Of a stretch of DNA of 64,000 nucleotides, positions 52,598 through 61,593 are shown piece after piece. Origin of the DNA: CAYMYN01 sp964394665 (lineage in GTDB: Bacteria; Planctomycetota; UBA1135; GCA-002686595). The stretch lies in assembly GCA_964394665.1 (NCBI GenBank), contig CAYMYN010000014.1:1-64000 (forward strand), in the 5' to 3' direction. Numbering within the stretch: position 1 is the first letter of the stretch; every line of letters starts with the position of its first letter. Made by a program: the position numbers and the translations under genes. The notes below the pieces were generated by a model. That model was not told where the DNA came from. It ran no database searches and saw only the letters and a list, made by a program, of their open reading frames with translations.

Positions 52598-53200
52598 CTA
52601 GGCGCGCTCTTGGTCCTCCGGGCCGTCTTCTTCCAGGTCCTCGTCGTCGTCCCCGTCGGGGTCGAACTCCTCGTCGAGGTCCTGGTCGTCGTCCTCGAGG
52701 TCCAGGTCCTCCTCCCCGGCCTCTTCGGTCTCCACGCCCGGGCCGCCGGGCAGGGGGAGCAGGTCGGGGGAGAGATCGATGCGCACCTGCTCGAGCACGG
52801 ACTCCGCCACCCGGATCGGGCAGTCGGCGCGCAGGGCCAGGGCGATGGCGTCGGACGAACGCGCGTCGACGTGGCGCAGCCCACCGTCCCCGGCCAGGCG
52901 CAGCACGAGGCGCGCGAAGAACGTGTTGCGACGCAGCTCGTGGACCTCGACCGCCGTCAGGCGCGCGCCGGTGGCGGCCAACGAGTCGAGCAGGAGCTGG
53001 TGGGTGAGGGGGCGCTCGGTCTGGCTGCGCGAGACCACGCGGCGGATCTCCTCGGCCTCGCCGCGACCGATCGAGATCGCGAAGCTGCGCGTCCCCGCGA
53101 GCTCGGAGAGGTAGATCATCTGCCCGTCGTGGTAGTCCCGCAGCACGATGCGCCGCAGGCCCATGGCCACGAAGGGGCCCCCGTCCTGCGCGGCGCTCAT
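52598..53200 (-). CDS. bifunctional nuclease-family (DUF151) protein with acidic tail
   Basis: The product has 200 residues. The first 140 match the DUF151 fold: FAISIGRGEAEEIRRVV, RPLTHQLLLDSL and HVDARSSDAIALALRADCPI. The last 50 residues are almost all Asp/Glu (DDDQDLDEEFDPDGDDDEDL), an extension absent from most family members. The family was described as a nuclease in plants but its bacterial role is unclear. The ATG at 53200 overlaps the upstream stop by four bases. Confidence 0.88.
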   Translation of the reverse strand: MSAAQDGGPFVAMGLRRIVLRDYHDGQMIYLSELAGTRSFAISIGRGEAEEIRRVVSRSQTERPLTHQLLLDSLAATGARLTAVEVHELRRNTFFARLVLRLAGDGGLRHVDARSSDAIALALRADCPIRVAESVLEQVRIDLSPDLLPLPGGPGVETEEAGEEDLDLEDDDQDLDEEFDPDGDDDEDLEEDGPEDQERA

Positions 53201-53667
53201 GCGCCGCCTCCCGCGCCCTGGGAGCGACGGCGCCGCTCGGCGCGCTCGCGCAGCACGAGTCCTTCGAGCGGGCCCTCTTCCTCGGCCAGGAACCACGAGC
53301 TCGCGGCCGTGTCCCGCCACCCGCAGGCGGCGCAGGAGAGACCCTGGGTCGTGCGCGGGTCGAGGCGTTCGAGGGAGGTCTGCCCGCAGGTGGGGCACTC
53401 GCGGTCGGCGCGCGCGGGCCAGAAGACGCTGATGCCGATCCACAGGAAGCCCGTCGCGAACAGGACGCCCAGGGCATAGGCGAACAGGCGCTCGGGACCG
53501 TGCTGGATCAGGGCGAAGGCGGCCACGACCGCGGCCAGGACGAACACCGGCGTCAACCACGCGCCGCGCGCGAGGCGCTCGATCTGGGACGCGCGCAGGC
53601 GGCGCTGCCGCCGAGCGCGTTCCTCCGGGCTGGGCGCCAGCTCGATGATCCGGATCCGGTCCTGCAC
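53197..53667 (-). CDS. small membrane protein with zinc-ribbon domain
   Basis: The product has 156 residues from a GTG at 53667. An arginine-rich N-terminus precedes two hydrophobic helices (LTPVFVLAAVVAAFALI and LFAYALGVLFATGFLWIGI). A zinc-ribbon pair follows (CPTCG and CAACG), then a charged tail. No family is recognised. It is coupled to the DUF151 gene by a four-base overlap. The GTG is chosen as the first start after the TAG/GC-rich upstream stretch; no ATG fits. Confidence 0.68.
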   Translation of the reverse strand: MQDRIRIIELAPSPEERARRQRRLRASQIERLARGAWLTPVFVLAAVVAAFALIQHGPERLFAYALGVLFATGFLWIGISVFWPARADRECPTCGQTSLERLDPRTTQGLSCAACGWRDTAASSWFLAEEEGPLEGLVLRERAERRRRSQGAGGGA

Positions 53668-53855
53668 GGCCGACGATTCTAGGAGCCCGCGCCGCGGATA
53701 TCGATCCGCGGGCGCGTCACCCCGCGCCACCCCCTGCTACCCCGCCGGGCGCGCCCGAACCCGCTCCGCGCCACCCCGGACGGCGGTGGGGGACAGCGGT
53801 TTCCGGACCCCTGGGGTTAGGATGGCGGGGCTGGGGTGTGCCCGGCGAGGTGACG

Positions 53856-54911
53856 ATGAACGGGATCCGGATCGAGGCCGCGCCGCGGGAGGAGCGGGTG
53901 CAGAAGGAGTTCGCAGACAACCCCGTGCTGGTGCGGCTGCGCCGCGGCTCCTACGTCGAATCGCAGCACCGCGGCGCCTGGGTGCTGGTCGACTCCTCGG
54001 GCAGCGTGGTCGACGGCGCCGGCGAGTGGGAGTTCCCGGTCTTCGCCCGCAGCTCGATCAAGTCCTTCCAAGCCCTGCCCCTGCTCGAGACCGGCGCCGC
54101 CGAGCGTTTCGGGTACACCGAGGCGGAGCTGGCCCTGGCCCTGGCCTCGCACAACGCCGAGGAGCAGCACACCACCCGCGTGCGCGCGCTCCTCGAGCGC
54201 CTGGGCCTCGACGTGCGCGCCCTGCGTTGCGGCCCCCAGCCGCCCGGGGACCCCGAGGCGCGCCGCGAGCTCGCCCGGCAGGGCGCGGAGCCCACGCCCC
54301 TGCACAACAACTGCTCGGGCAAGCACGCCGGCTTCCTGGCCCTCGCCCTGCACCTGGGGGTGGACCCCGCGCGCTACCTCGACCCTGCGAGCGAGGGTCA
54401 ACGTCTGGTGCGGCGCGCGGTGGCGGACCTCACCGGCGCGGGCGAGGGGCAGCTCACCGACGCCATCGACGGGTGCAGCGCGCCCACTTTCCGCCTGCCG
54501 CTCGTGCGGCTGGCGACCGGCTTCGCGCGCCTGGCGAACCCCGCCGGGCTCGAGCCCGCGCGGCGGCGCGCCTGCGAGCAGATGCTGCGCGCCGTCGAGC
54601 ACCACCCCGAGCTGATCGCTGGCCGCCACCAACGCATCTGCACCGAGATCGCGCGCGCGAGCGGCGGACGCCTGTTCCCCAAGATCGGCGGCGAGGCCGT
54701 CTACGGCATCGGCGTGCGCGGCGCCGACCTGGGGCTCGCGATCAAGATGGACGGCGGCGCGACGCGCGGGTTGCACGCGTTGCTCGTGCGCCTGCTCGAG
54801 CGCTTCGAGCTCTTGCCCAAGGGCCAGCTCGCCGAGCTCGCCCACTGGCAGGAGCGCACGCTCACCAACTGGGCCGGGCTGGAGGTCGGTTCGACCGAGG
54901 TCCTGGCGTGA
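53856..54911 (+). CDS. L-asparaginase II-like protein
   Basis: The product has 351 residues. The N-terminal VLVRLRRGSYVESQHRGAWV and FARSSIKSFQALPL, the SHNAEEQHT stretch, the LHNNCSGKHAGFLAL motif and DGCSAPTFRLPL are all typical of the thermolabile asparaginase II family (AnsA of Rhizobium etli type). The enzyme hydrolyses asparagine to aspartate and ammonia in the cytoplasm. A GAGGTG site supports the ATG at 53856. The next gene starts within its stop codon. Confidence 0.88.
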   Translation: MNGIRIEAAPREERVQKEFADNPVLVRLRRGSYVESQHRGAWVLVDSSGSVVDGAGEWEFPVFARSSIKSFQALPLLETGAAERFGYTEAELALALASHNAEEQHTTRVRALLERLGLDVRALRCGPQPPGDPEARRELARQGAEPTPLHNNCSGKHAGFLALALHLGVDPARYLDPASEGQRLVRRAVADLTGAGEGQLTDAIDGCSAPTFRLPLVRLATGFARLANPAGLEPARRRACEQMLRAVEHHPELIAGRHQRICTEIARASGGRLFPKIGGEAVYGIGVRGADLGLAIKMDGGATRGLHALLVRLLERFELLPKGQLAELAHWQERTLTNWAGLEVGSTEVLA

Positions 54912-55879
54912 GCCCGGGCTCGGGCTCGAACGGGGGATCGGGCGCCGAGACGGGTTCGAGCGCGGCGAACGCGAGACCGCGACCGCGACCCGCCCCCGAG
55001 CTCCCGCCCGATGCCCACAAGGGCGACGCCGGTCGGCTGCTGTTCCTCTGCGGCCAGGTGACGATGCCCGGCGCCGCGATTCTCTCCATGCGCGCGGCCC
55101 TGCGCGCGGGCGCGGGGCTCGTCACGCTGGCCTGCTTCGACGCCGAGCTGCTCGGCGTCGTGCCCGCCGCCGTGCCCGAGGCGATCTACCTCGACCTATC
55201 GCGCACGGATGACTTGAAGAGCGGCCGGCTGCCCGCCGAGCTCCTGGGCCGCGCCGACCACGCGCTCATCGCGGGGCCGGGGCTCGGCCGGAGCGAGCGC
55301 ACCGTGGAACTCGTGCGTTGCCTGGTGTCGGGCAGCGGGCGCGCAGGCACCTTCCGCGGGCCGCTGGTCCTCGATGCCGATGCGCTCAACGTGCTCGGCG
55401 AGCGGCCGGAGCTCCTCACCGACTATCCCGGCCCGCTCGTGTTGACGCCCCATCCCGGCGAAGCCTCGCGCCTCCTGGGTCGCGCGGTTCCCTCCGATCC
55501 CGAGGGTAGGCAAGAGTGCGCGCGGGAGCTCGCCCGGCGCGCCGGAGCCCTGTGCTGCCTCAAGGGCGAGGGCACCGTAGTCACCGACGGGGTGCGCAGC
55601 TACGTCAACCTCACCGGCAACCCCGGCATGGCGACCGCGGGGGCCGGTGACGTTTTGAGTGGGATCCTCGGCGCATACCTCGCGAGCTGCGTGACCCTCG
55701 GCGACCTGGGCCCGCGGCGCGTCGCTTGGTCGCCCTTCGACGCGGCCCTGGCCGCCGTGCACGTGCACGGGTTGGCCGGGGACATGGCGGCGGCGACCCT
55801 CGGGCGCCGGGGGCTGATCGCGAGCGACCTCGTCGAGTACCTCCCCGCCGCCCAGCGGCGCTTCGCCGAACACGGATGA
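54908..55879 (+). CDS. nnrD: ADP-dependent NAD(P)H-hydrate dehydratase
   Basis: The product has 323 residues from a GTG overlapping the asparaginase stop by four bases. A Ser/Gly/Pro-rich N-terminus of about 35 residues precedes the ribokinase-like domain: MPGAAILSMRAALRAGAGLV, ALIAGPGLGRSE, LVLTPHPGEASRLL, CCLKGEGTVVTDG and ATAGAGDVLSGILGAYL. It repairs NAD(P)HX. The epimerase half (NnrE) found fused in many bacteria is missing here. Coupling to an asparaginase-like gene is unusual but the reading frames overlap cleanly. Confidence 0.92.
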   Translation: MSPGSGSNGGSGAETGSSAANARPRPRPAPELPPDAHKGDAGRLLFLCGQVTMPGAAILSMRAALRAGAGLVTLACFDAELLGVVPAAVPEAIYLDLSRTDDLKSGRLPAELLGRADHALIAGPGLGRSERTVELVRCLVSGSGRAGTFRGPLVLDADALNVLGERPELLTDYPGPLVLTPHPGEASRLLGRAVPSDPEGRQECARELARRAGALCCLKGEGTVVTDGVRSYVNLTGNPGMATAGAGDVLSGILGAYLASCVTLGDLGPRRVAWSPFDAALAAVHVHGLAGDMAAATLGRRGLIASDLVEYLPAAQRRFAEHG

Positions 55880-55880
55880 G

Positions 55881-58800
55881 ATGAACGCGAGCGCGAACCC
55901 GACGGGATCCGTCGCACGGGTGCCCAGGCGCGGACCGCGCGCCTGGCTGACGAGCTGCGCGCTGGCGCTCCTGCCCGTCGTTCAAGATCCCCCGCGCGAG
56001 GCCCCCCGGGGCATCGATCCCGTCGAGCGCGAGTGGACCATCCGGCGCTGGGCCCTCGAGCCGCGCGAGCACGCGCAGGAGCTCGTCGAGGCCGCGGCCT
56101 CGGCAGACTGGGAGCGGCGGCAGGCGGCCCTCGAAGCGCTGCTGCGCGCCGGGCCGGCCGCCCTCGGGGCGCGACACCGGGAGGCGATCCGCGCCGCCCT
56201 CGCCGATGCCCATCCCAACGTGCGCGCCACGGCCCTGGCGGCGGCCGCGCGGGCGGGGCTGGAGCTCGAGGCGGAGCGGCTCGCGATCCTCGCGACCGAT
56301 CCGTGGCCGGAGGTGCGGCACGAGCTCGCGCGTTTCGTCGCCCGCGCGCCCGGAGCGCCCGGCACGGTCGAAGCGTTGGGCGTGTTGCTCGCCGCCGACG
56401 ATCCGCGCCTGGTGCGGGCCGCGCGCCGCGCCGCGTTGCAGTTCGCCTTCGCGGGGCTCGACCCGCCCCTCGACCTGGCGGCGGCGACGCGCGCGCCGGA
56501 GGGTTTCCTCTCGGCCCTCGAGCTCCTGGCGCGCGGGGCGCAGCCGGGGCGTTGGTTCGGACCCCTCGTGGAGTCCACCTCCGCCTTCGAACCCCGCGAG
56601 CGCGAGACACGGGTGGGGCTGATCCTGGCGGCCTTCGGGATCTTCGAGGGCTGGGATCCGGAGAGGGTCGTGCATGGCTGGCTGGGCACTCCGGGCGACG
56701 ATCCGGACCTCGAGGGCCGGGCCCGCGGCCTGCGCCTGGCCGCGGCCGAGGCCCGCGGCCGGCGCGGGCCGCCGGCCCCCGATCCGGGCGCCTGCTTCTG
56801 GTGGCCGGGTGAAGCCGTCCCCGCCGCGATCTTCGGGGGCGCGGCGGCCGCCGCCGACGCCCTGGCGCGCGGCGCGAAGCCCCGGCCGTTGCCCGAGTTC
56901 CCCTTCAGCTCCGCAGGGCTGCTGCCGAGCGAACTCGAACGCGCGGCCGCGGCGGGGATCGCGTTGCCCGAGGCCGCCGAGCGCTTGCTCGAGGCTGCCC
57001 TCCTGCTGGCGGACTCCGAACCCTCGTCCCTGGCGAATGCCCTGCGCGGCGCCGGCGACGATCTGGCCGAGTCCTTCTGGCTCGGAGTCGCCTCGAAGGC
57101 CCGCTTCTGGCAACGCGCGGAGCTCGCGCACTGGTGGCGGAGCTCCACCCCGCGCGTGCGCGCCGCGTTTCTCGGTGCCGTGGCCCAGACCTTCGCCCGC
57201 TCCGGCGACCTCGTCGCGCGGCGCACGCTGGTGGAGGCCCTCGGCGACGATGACCCGGCCCTGCGCCGCATCGCCTTCGGTGCCCTGGCGCGCGCGGAGG
57301 ATGCGCGGCCCTTCGCGCAGGAGTTGGTCGAGTCCTGGCGCCGCGAGGACGATGCGACGCGTTCCGTGCGTCTGCGGGACCTCCCGCGCGCCGTCGCGCT
57401 CGAGGCCTTCCGCGACGAGCTCGTCGAGCAGTGGGAGAGCGGGCGCCCGCGCCAGGTGGCGGTGCTCGAGCTCCTGCGGCCGTTCGGTCCCGACGCCGAG
57501 CTCGCCGCGCGCGCGGGCGCTTGGTTCGAGGCGGAGCTCGCGGCGCTCGAGCGAGAGGCCGCCGCGCGCGCCGAGGATCCGGCGCTCGACTTCGCGCCGC
57601 GTTCCGGACGCCCGGCCGAGACCGAGCGCGAGGGCCACTCCAAGGCCCTGGCCGCGCTGTATGCAGCCCTGGCGGGGGAGGCCGGCCTGGAGCAGCTCGA
57701 GCGTTGGCTCGAGCGCGCCGAGCCGGTCTCGCTCGAGGTCGCCAAGGTGCTCGTGAACCTCATGGCGCGCCGCGCCCAGGGGCGTGCACGCCTGGTGGGC
57801 TGGCTGGAGCCCCCGCGCCGGACGCGGTTGCGGGTCGAGGCCGCCCTCGGACTGCTCGGGGAACGGGAGGCGTTGCTGGCGCCCGAGGGGAGCGACTCCG
57901 GCGGCGGGTCCGCGGGGACGCTCGCCGAGCGCGCCAGCGCGCTCCTGATCGAACGCTACCCGCGCTGCGACCAGCCCCTGCGGGCGCGCATCCTCGGCAG
58001 CCTCGCGGGCTACACCCATCTCCCCGCGGTGCGCGCGCGCCTGGTCGAGACCGCGCTCGGCGTAGGGTTCGACGGCGCGGAGCGCCTGCGTGCCCTCGAC
58101 TCGCTCGAGCGCGGCGCCCGGGTGGAATCCGCCCGGGCCTCGGGCCTACGCGACGCGATCGAAGTCCACCTGGTCGAGGTGCTCGAGACCTCGGTCGACG
58201 TGGACGTGCGCCGCGCCGTCGTCGAGGCGCTCGGGCGCAGCGGCGGCGAGCGCGCGAGCCAGGCCCTCGAGGAGCTGGCCGCCCTGCCGCGCGGTGCTCC
58301 GCGACGGGAGTACGTCGAGGACCGCCTGCTGCCCGCGCGGGCGCGCATCGGCCGCGCGCCGGGCCTCGAGCGCGAGGTGTGGGCCGCTCCGCGCGCGGCG
58401 GCGGCCGGAGAGCTGCGCGCGCGCTTCGCCGGACGGCGCCTCTCGAGCCGCGAGTTCGACTACCGCGCCGAACTCGAGGCCGCCATGCACCTCGCCGCCG
58501 CGGGGCGTCTGGAGGCCATGCTCGCCGCCGAGCGTTGGTGGGAGCTCGACGCGCGGTTCCTCTCCCTGCTCGGCGAGCGCCTGTTCACCTCGCCGAACGC
58601 GGCCGTGCGCGCGCGGGCCGCGGAGCTCGTGCGCGCGGCGCGCATCGGCCTCGAGGGCGAGGGCTCCGCGCCCGACCGCGAGCCACTCCTCGTCGCGGCC
58701 CGCGCGCGCCTCGCCCGCGCGGCCTTCGAGGGCCAGCGTCCTGCCGACGCATTGGGCGACGTCGAGGAGCTGCTGCTCGCCTGGCGCCTCGCTGAGCTCG

Positions 58801-59027
58801 GCCCACGGGAGCTCTTCGCGCCCCTGGGGCCCTGGGCGCCGGACGCGGGCCGCGATCCGCTGGCCTGGCTCGAAGCGAGCGTGTTGCAGGCCCGCGCCCA
58901 CGCCGCCCTGGATCGCGGCGAGTCGGAGCCCGCGCGCGCCCTGGCCCGGGAGGCCGGCGCGCGGCTGGGGTCCTCGGAGCGCGCCCGCGCCCAGCAGGAA
59001 CGGTTGCTCGCCCGCCTGGCGGAGTGA
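55881..59027 (+). CDS. large exported HEAT-repeat-like protein
   Basis: The product has 1048 residues, starting one base after the nnrD stop. A signal-like segment (RAWLTSCALALLPVV) is followed by alpha-helical HEAT-like repeats to the end, for example AALADAHPNVRATALAAAAR, DPWPEVRHELARFVARAP, DDDPALRRIAFGALARAEDA and VDVRRAVVEALGRSG. Such long HEAT proteins are frequent in planctomycetes and usually of unknown role. No catalytic motif was seen. Alternatives are cytoplasmic location if the N-terminal helix is not cleaved. Confidence 0.75.
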   Translation: MNASANPTGSVARVPRRGPRAWLTSCALALLPVVQDPPREAPRGIDPVEREWTIRRWALEPREHAQELVEAAASADWERRQAALEALLRAGPAALGARHREAIRAALADAHPNVRATALAAAARAGLELEAERLAILATDPWPEVRHELARFVARAPGAPGTVEALGVLLAADDPRLVRAARRAALQFAFAGLDPPLDLAAATRAPEGFLSALELLARGAQPGRWFGPLVESTSAFEPRERETRVGLILAAFGIFEGWDPERVVHGWLGTPGDDPDLEGRARGLRLAAAEARGRRGPPAPDPGACFWWPGEAVPAAIFGGAAAAADALARGAKPRPLPEFPFSSAGLLPSELERAAAAGIALPEAAERLLEAALLLADSEPSSLANALRGAGDDLAESFWLGVASKARFWQRAELAHWWRSSTPRVRAAFLGAVAQTFARSGDLVARRTLVEALGDDDPALRRIAFGALARAEDARPFAQELVESWRREDDATRSVRLRDLPRAVALEAFRDELVEQWESGRPRQVAVLELLRPFGPDAELAARAGAWFEAELAALEREAAARAEDPALDFAPRSGRPAETEREGHSKALAALYAALAGEAGLEQLERWLERAEPVSLEVAKVLVNLMARRAQGRARLVGWLEPPRRTRLRVEAALGLLGEREALLAPEGSDSGGGSAGTLAERASALLIERYPRCDQPLRARILGSLAGYTHLPAVRARLVETALGVGFDGAERLRALDSLERGARVESARASGLRDAIEVHLVEVLETSVDVDVRRAVVEALGRSGGERASQALEELAALPRGAPRREYVEDRLLPARARIGRAPGLEREVWAAPRAAAAGELRARFAGRRLSSREFDYRAELEAAMHLAAAGRLEAMLAAERWWELDARFLSLLGERLFTSPNAAVRARAAELVRAARIGLEGEGSAPDREPLLVAARARLARAAFEGQRPADALGDVEELLLAWRLAELGPRELFAPLGPWAPDAGRDPLAWLEASVLQARAHAALDRGESEPARALAREAGARLGSSERARAQQERLLARLAE

Positions 59028-59075
59028 GGGCGCGCGCGGCTCGACCCTCGCGCGCCTGCCGGTACCCTGGGCGCC

Positions 59076-59864
59076 ATGTCCACCGCCCGCCTCGACGCGC
59101 CCGCCGGGGCCATCCCCACCCTCGACGACGACCTGGGCTTCGTGGCCCTGGTCGACCGCATGCGCGAGGATCCGCCGCTCAAGGTGGTCAACAGCGCGCG
59201 CATCTCCTACCAGGCCGAGAAGCAGGCCTTCGATTCCAAGGACGCCAAGCTGTGCGAGTTCCTGTGGACCCACGGCCACACCTCGCCCTTCCGCCACAGC
59301 TTCTACACCTTCCACTGGAAGGCACCGCTGTTCGTCTTCCGCCAGGCCTTCAAGTATCAGGTCGGCAGCGGCTGGCGCACCTACGAGGTCGAGGGCGAGA
59401 CCGTCTCGCTCGAGGTCTTCGACGTGCTCTTCGACACCGACAAGGGCTGCTCGTGGAACGAGGTTTCGGGCCGCTACGTGACCTGGTCGCCCGAGTTCTA
59501 CGTGCCGCGCCGCATGCGCGCCAATCCGTCCCACGGCAACAAACAGGCGTCGGTCGACCTGCCGCCCGAGTTCGACCACGGGGGCGAGCGCGAAGCGATG
59601 TTGGCCGAGTGCGCCGAGGCCTTCCGGCTCTACGAGCGACGCATCGCGCGCGGCGTGGCGAAGGAGCTCGCGCGCATGCTCCTGCCCCAGAACCTCTACA
59701 GCCAGGCCTACTGGACCGTGTCGCTGCAGGGCATCCTGCACTTCCTCGAGCAACGCCTGAAGCCCGACGCCCAGTACGAGATCCGCCGCTACGCCCTGGC
59801 GATCCACGAACTGGTCAAGCCCGACCTGGAACGCCTCGGTGTGCGCTGGGAAGGCCTGCCCTGA
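59076..59864 (+). CDS. thyX: ThyX-type flavin-dependent thymidylate synthase with altered signature
   Basis: The product has 262 residues and clear ThyX collinearity: ARISY near residue 42, HTSPFRHSFYTFHWKAPLFV, GVAKELARMLLP and QYEIRRYA. The ThyX motif RHR-x7-S is changed: after FVFRQ (86-90) comes AFKYQ, then about 28 extra residues, then WNEVSGRY (127-134). Normal ThyX has only four residues between RHR and NE. It could be a divergent functional enzyme, as some phage and planctomycete ThyX proteins may be, or a paralogue with another role. No thyA is seen in the window. Confidence 0.82.
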   Translation: MSTARLDAPAGAIPTLDDDLGFVALVDRMREDPPLKVVNSARISYQAEKQAFDSKDAKLCEFLWTHGHTSPFRHSFYTFHWKAPLFVFRQAFKYQVGSGWRTYEVEGETVSLEVFDVLFDTDKGCSWNEVSGRYVTWSPEFYVPRRMRANPSHGNKQASVDLPPEFDHGGEREAMLAECAEAFRLYERRIARGVAKELARMLLPQNLYSQAYWTVSLQGILHFLEQRLKPDAQYEIRRYALAIHELVKPDLERLGVRWEGLP

Positions 59865-60046
59865 CCCGTTCGCGATCCGTGCCCCAGCGAAGCGGTCCCC
59901 AATGGGCGAAGTACATCGGACCCACTCGGGCGCCCTGGACTCGCGGGATTCCACGCTTTCCAGCCCAGGAGTCACTCGACGTGCGCTCGGAGGCCCCATC
60001 CTCCGGCTACCCGCCGGCATCGAGGGCTAGTTCCCCATTCTGCGCG

Positions 60047-60088
60047 GGCTTGTCCCTCTAGGCTTGTCCCTCTAGGCTTGTCCCTCTA
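60047..60088. repeat. three perfect copies of a 14-bp tandem repeat
   Basis: GGCTTGTCCCTCTA occurs three times head-to-tail (60047-60060, 60061-60074, 60075-60088), 28 bases before the start of the small exported protein gene. It is part of the lower-GC patch. Confidence 0.97.
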
Positions 60089-60116
60089 GTTGGGGGCTTC
60101 TTTCGCGGAGCCGAGC

Positions 60117-60581
60117 ATGCTCGATCGATTCTCTGCTGTGGCCGTGACCTGCGCGCTCTCTTCCTTTCTCGTTCTCGGGTTCCGCCCGGTCGACGAAGAT
60201 CCCCCTACAGAGCCGCCGCCGGCGAACGCATGCGAGTGCCCAGCGGACTCAGCCGCAGAGACCTACGACTGTCCCGGCGCCGTGATGGAGTCGGCCACCG
60301 TGACCCCGCTAGAGGTCGGCAACTGTGCAGTGCCTCCGTGCGACCCGCAAGCGTGCAGGTTCCAGTACTCGCTGTCGGTGACGTGGGAGGAGTCCGTTGA
60401 CCGGTGGGTGGTCCTCAACGGAGAAGTACGAGCCCACGGTCATGGTCTGGTTACGACTGTGAATCCGGCCCCTGTCAGTGTCGCGTGTGGCAATCAGCAG
60501 ATCATCGCAGTGGGGACGGGTACTCAGCCCTGCGCGGAAGTCATGGTGGCATGTTGGAACTGCCATGGCGCCGGGCAGTGA
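60117..60581 (+). CDS. small cysteine-rich exported protein
   Basis: The product has 154 residues. The N-terminal MLDRFSAVAVTCALSSFLVL is a signal peptide or anchor. The rest is Cys-rich (CECPAD, YDCPG, GNCAVPPCDPQACR, VACGNQQ, QPCAEV, ACWNCHG), about ten cysteines outside the signal, suggesting disulfides or a metal site. No family is recognised. GC content is near 60 %, well below neighbours, and rare codons are more frequent. The ATG at 60117 has GCGGAG upstream. Confidence 0.6.
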   Translation: MLDRFSAVAVTCALSSFLVLGFRPVDEDPPTEPPPANACECPADSAAETYDCPGAVMESATVTPLEVGNCAVPPCDPQACRFQYSLSVTWEESVDRWVVLNGEVRAHGHGLVTTVNPAPVSVACGNQQIIAVGTGTQPCAEVMVACWNCHGAGQ

Positions 60582-60657
60582 GCGCTGCTCGGGTCCGAAA
60601 GGGCCTGGATGTGTCCCACACACGCTCGGGTAGCCGGAGATGCAAGAGGTAGGCTCC

Positions 60658-61353
60658 ATGTCTAGAGTTCGCGTGATGAAGTTGACGGCCCTGGGCGTCG
60701 TTCTGCTGCTTCTCCTCGGCGTTGCGAGGTTCGCGATGCTAGAGCGAGGCACGAGTTCCTCTGCGGGCAGTGTCGACGTTGCGCCCCAGCACGAGTTGGT
60801 TCGCGACGACACCGTCAAGCTCCTGCCAACGGCGGAGCTTGCTCGGCAGGTCGTCCCGGGCGGAGAGCCCCCTCCGAGTGTAGAAGAAGGAGCACTTGCA
60901 CGAGAGAGCATGGCCGTTCCTCCGGCGCGTCTATCGAGCAGCGATCCCTTTCATGGTGGTACCCAGTTCGGCACGGTGGGGGACATCGTGCAGAGCCGCA
61001 ATTACAACCCGGGAGGGGTGAAGCTGGGGCGTGAACGCCTGGAGGAACTCTCCGAACTGCTACGGTCCCTGGAGGCGGACCACGAACTCCTCATGAAGGA
61101 GATCGGCAGGTCACGGGATGCCGAGATCGACCGGCGCATCGCCGCAGGGAATTACGTTCAGCAACCGCCTGTGGGGACCGGCGGTTTTCGACCCGGGCCA
61201 GGGAACATCGCCCACGTGCGCACCGATGCCGTGCTCGGTCGCATAGCAGTCTCCTTCGCACCCTCTGACGTTCCGGAAGTGGCTGAGGCGTTCGCCAATC
61301 GGGCGGCCTTCCTCCAGGAGGCCGAGTACCTGCTCAAGTCCTTCTTCTACTAG
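60658..61353 (+). CDS. exported/anchored coiled-coil-like protein
   Basis: The product has 231 residues. A single N-terminal hydrophobic helix (LTALGVVLLLLLGVARFAML) is followed by a polar region, then a helical stretch RERLEELSELLRSLEADHEL, then a Gly/Pro-rich linker and a helical C-terminus ending LLKSFFY. No family is recognised. GC is again low. The ATG at 60658 has AAGAGGT upstream; an ATG at 60640 is in frame. It lies 76 bases after the Cys-rich gene, so the two probably form a small operon. Confidence 0.6.
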   Translation: MSRVRVMKLTALGVVLLLLLGVARFAMLERGTSSSAGSVDVAPQHELVRDDTVKLLPTAELARQVVPGGEPPPSVEEGALARESMAVPPARLSSSDPFHGGTQFGTVGDIVQSRNYNPGGVKLGRERLEELSELLRSLEADHELLMKEIGRSRDAEIDRRIAAGNYVQQPPVGTGGFRPGPGNIAHVRTDAVLGRIAVSFAPSDVPEVAEAFANRAAFLQEAEYLLKSFFY

Positions 61354-61593
61354 GCGACAGGAGAATGAGGCTCTGCGCGGCGCGCGCACCCACGCCGAGC
61401 CCTCTAGCAAGGCTCCGCGCCCCACTCCCGGCCTGCTTCGGGGAGCCACGCGTCAAGAGGCGGTCGACTGGGCGAGCCTTCGTCGGTATGCGGCCGGCCC
61501 CCCCGGAGCGCGAAGCCAAGACACTCCGGACTGAACCGGGGGCGGGAGCGCCGCGTTCTGGGCCCCGGCCTTGTCCGGGACGCGCCTGCGCCC

